Assembly: GCA_045658305.1 (NCBI GenBank)
Contig: JAZOUT010000006.1
Coordinates: forward strand, 1-6,514
Source: Aphodosoma sp045658305
GTDB taxonomy: Bacteria; Bacteroidota; Bacteroidia; Bacteroidales; Paludibacteraceae
Length of the DNA stretch: 6,514 bases
Direction: 5' to 3'
Made by a program: the position numbers and the translations under genes. The notes below the pieces were generated by a model. That model was not told where the DNA came from, did not search any database, and saw only the letters and a list, made by a program, of their open reading frames with translations. Positions within the stretch are counted from its first letter, which is position 1. Each line of letters begins with the position of its first letter. Shown here piece after piece: positions 5,863-6,514 of the stretch.

Positions 5863-6029
5863 AGAACCACATTAAACAAATACAAAGAAGGAAATAATAA
5901 CTAAGAAAGTCTTTGATAACCTTGCTGAGAAAACAATTGTTGAGAAAAGGGTCTCAGGTATGAATCAACGATGCGTATCACAATGAGCTGAAAGATAAAG
6001 GTATCTGTATTACACGCATAACAACATAG

Positions 6030-6122
6030 ATGCCCGATCAAGCCGGGTATGACATATATACTGGCACGACTCAAAGCTAGGCAAAACAACCGCCCAATAA
6101 AGCAAAGTGCCAAGCACAAGCG
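6030..6122 (+). repeat. Composite repeat unit, copy 1 (hairpin plus core R2)
   Basis: This starts with an imperfect hairpin (CCCGATCAAGCCGGG, 6033-6047), followed by a spacer and ending in core R2 (6096-6122, AAAGTGCCAAGCACAAGCG). By eye it is about 80% identical to 6375-6467 with one indel. In this core the centre is GTGC-CAA-GCAC, so the stem is kept while the loop differs. Confidence 0.65.
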
Positions 6123-6230
6123 ATCGAACATAAGAACAGAAACAAGAATAAACAAGACTTTCTCAGAACTAGCACCTAAGAGACCTATCCACTGCAGTAC
6201 ATCATAGAGATAATAAAACTTTGACCGAAA

Positions 6231-6304
6231 CAATCAAGCAAAGTGCGGAGCACAAGCGTCCGAAACATTTACCGATAACCTAAAACGAACAAGCCATCCT
6301 AGTA
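6231..6304 (+). repeat. Repeat core R3 with downstream arm
   Basis: Core R3 (6232-6258, AAAGTGCGGAGCACAAGCG) continues into an arm containing CGATAACCTAAAACG and ending in AGTA. It aligns without gaps to 6441-6514, offset by 210 bp, with about 14 differences in 74 positions. Unlike R2 and R4 it has no CCGGG hairpin upstream. Confidence 0.65.
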
Positions 6305-6374
6305 CCACCACCCAAGTGCCCACAACAGCAGCATTTCAGATACACCATCCAAACCATCAAAGACACAAAACAAG

Positions 6375-6467
6375 ATACCCGGTCAAGCCGGGTATGACAC
6401 ATAAACCAGTACGACTCAGAGGTGGTCAAAAATAACCGTCCAATGATGCAAAGTGCGAAGCACGAGC
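6375..6467 (+). repeat. Composite repeat unit, copy 2 (perfect hairpin plus core R4)
   Basis: ATACCCGG (6375-6382) and CCGGGTAT (6388-6395) form a perfect 8-bp stem with a TCAAG loop. A spacer and core R4 (6442-6467, AAAGTGCGAAGCACGAGC) follow. It is the partner of 6030-6122 and leads directly into the arm shared with R3. Confidence 0.65.
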
Positions 6468-6514
6468 TTCCGTCAGATTTAGCGATAACCTAAAACGCAC
6501 AACCTATCTAAGTA
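6441..6514 (+). repeat. Repeat core R4 with downstream arm, cut by window edge
   Basis: This is the gap-free partner of 6231-6304, including CGATAACCTAAAACG. The match is still running at the last base, so the repeat continues beyond the window. R4 is the only copy with both the upstream hairpin half and the downstream arm, so it is probably closest to the complete unit. Confidence 0.6.

Larger units (their letters stand above)
5719..6514. other. Non-coding, repeat-rich region to the right window edge
   Basis: About 800 bp with no supportable gene. It contains a large hairpin just after the Rpn-type gene, four diverged copies of a 26-27-bp core (R1-R4), two copies of a longer hairpin-plus-core unit, and a shared downstream arm that continues past the window. 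A 110-residue minus-strand frame (5901-6233) spans these repeats and is judged spurious. The segment at about 5880-6028 has a small direct repeat (TTGCTGAGAAAA and TTGTTGAGAAAA, 5922-5948) but nothing else I recognise. Confidence 0.75.

Noticed and set aside
5940..6020. A plus-strand frame reading NDAYHNELKDKGICITRITT, faintly like the C-terminal box of sigma-54.
   Set aside because: It is bounded by stop codons within about 25 residues, lacks the RRTVAKYR motif and has no continuation in neighbouring frames. Similarity is probably chance.
6072..6079. A minus-strand TAGCTTTG matching the TAnnTTTG promoter box.
   Set aside because: It lies inside repeat sequence with no gene downstream on that strand before the Rpn-type gene's 3' end; a single 6-base match is expected by chance.
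5901..6233. A 110-residue minus-strand frame rich in Leu, Cys, Ile and Phe that resembles a membrane protein.
   Set aside because: It runs straight across repeat copies R2 and R3 and its hydrophobic look comes from the A/C-rich plus strand read in reverse. No signal, family motif or promoter in the right place.
5837..6467. Repeats R1-R4 as a possible CRISPR array.
   Set aside because: Only four diverged copies with irregular spacing (about 260, 136 and 210 bp), no constant repeat or spacer length, and no cas genes.

Overview
The window looks like accessory chromosome of a Bacteroidales bacterium (Bacteroides/Prevotella-like). The grounds are a low-GC genome, a Bacteroidetes-type surface lipoprotein with a fimbrillin-like (DUF6562-like) front end, two perfect matches to the Bacteroidetes -7 promoter box TAnnTTTG, no Shine-Dalgarno sequences, and a Bacteroidales-type Rpn/PD-(D/E)XK 'transposase' protein. 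Genus cannot be fixed from the sequence.

Layout. (1) Positions 1-778 are the right-hand part of an IS3-family (IS150-like) insertion sequence: the OrfB DDE transposase, cut by the left window edge, followed by the right terminal inverted repeat. (2) Positions 827-3457, minus strand and convergent with the IS, encode one large intact 876-residue lipoprotein: type II signal peptide, fimbrillin-like beta-sandwich region, then a long right-handed parallel beta-helix. (3) Positions 3458-4788 hold no convincing gene. An AT-rich half next to the lipoprotein carries a leader hairpin and a pair of 15-bp perfect inverted repeats (3794-3808 and 3979-3993). These bracket about 170 bp containing the only perfect TAnnTTTG box of that interval, which points away from the lipoprotein. 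This is the architecture of a Bacteroidales phase-variable (invertible) promoter, and it is the most interesting candidate in the window. The other half (about 4000-4560) is richer in C and is built of short palindromic and direct repeats. (4) Positions 4789-5718 encode a full-length Rpn/PDDEXK_2-type protein whose expected catalytic Asp appears to be Asn. It has its own TAACTTTG box upstream and a strong hairpin downstream. (5) Positions 5719-6514 are non-coding and filled with diverged copies of a composite palindromic repeat that runs off the right edge.

How it may work together (inference): the lipoprotein is a surface-displayed adhesin or glycan-interacting beta-helix protein. Its promoter may be switched by inversion of the 3794-3993 segment through a recombinase encoded elsewhere. 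The Rpn-type gene sits between two unrelated clusters of palindromic repeats, which invites a test for a link between these proteins and repeat-rich DNA. No multi-gene pathway or defence operon is visible; each gene appears to be its own transcription unit.
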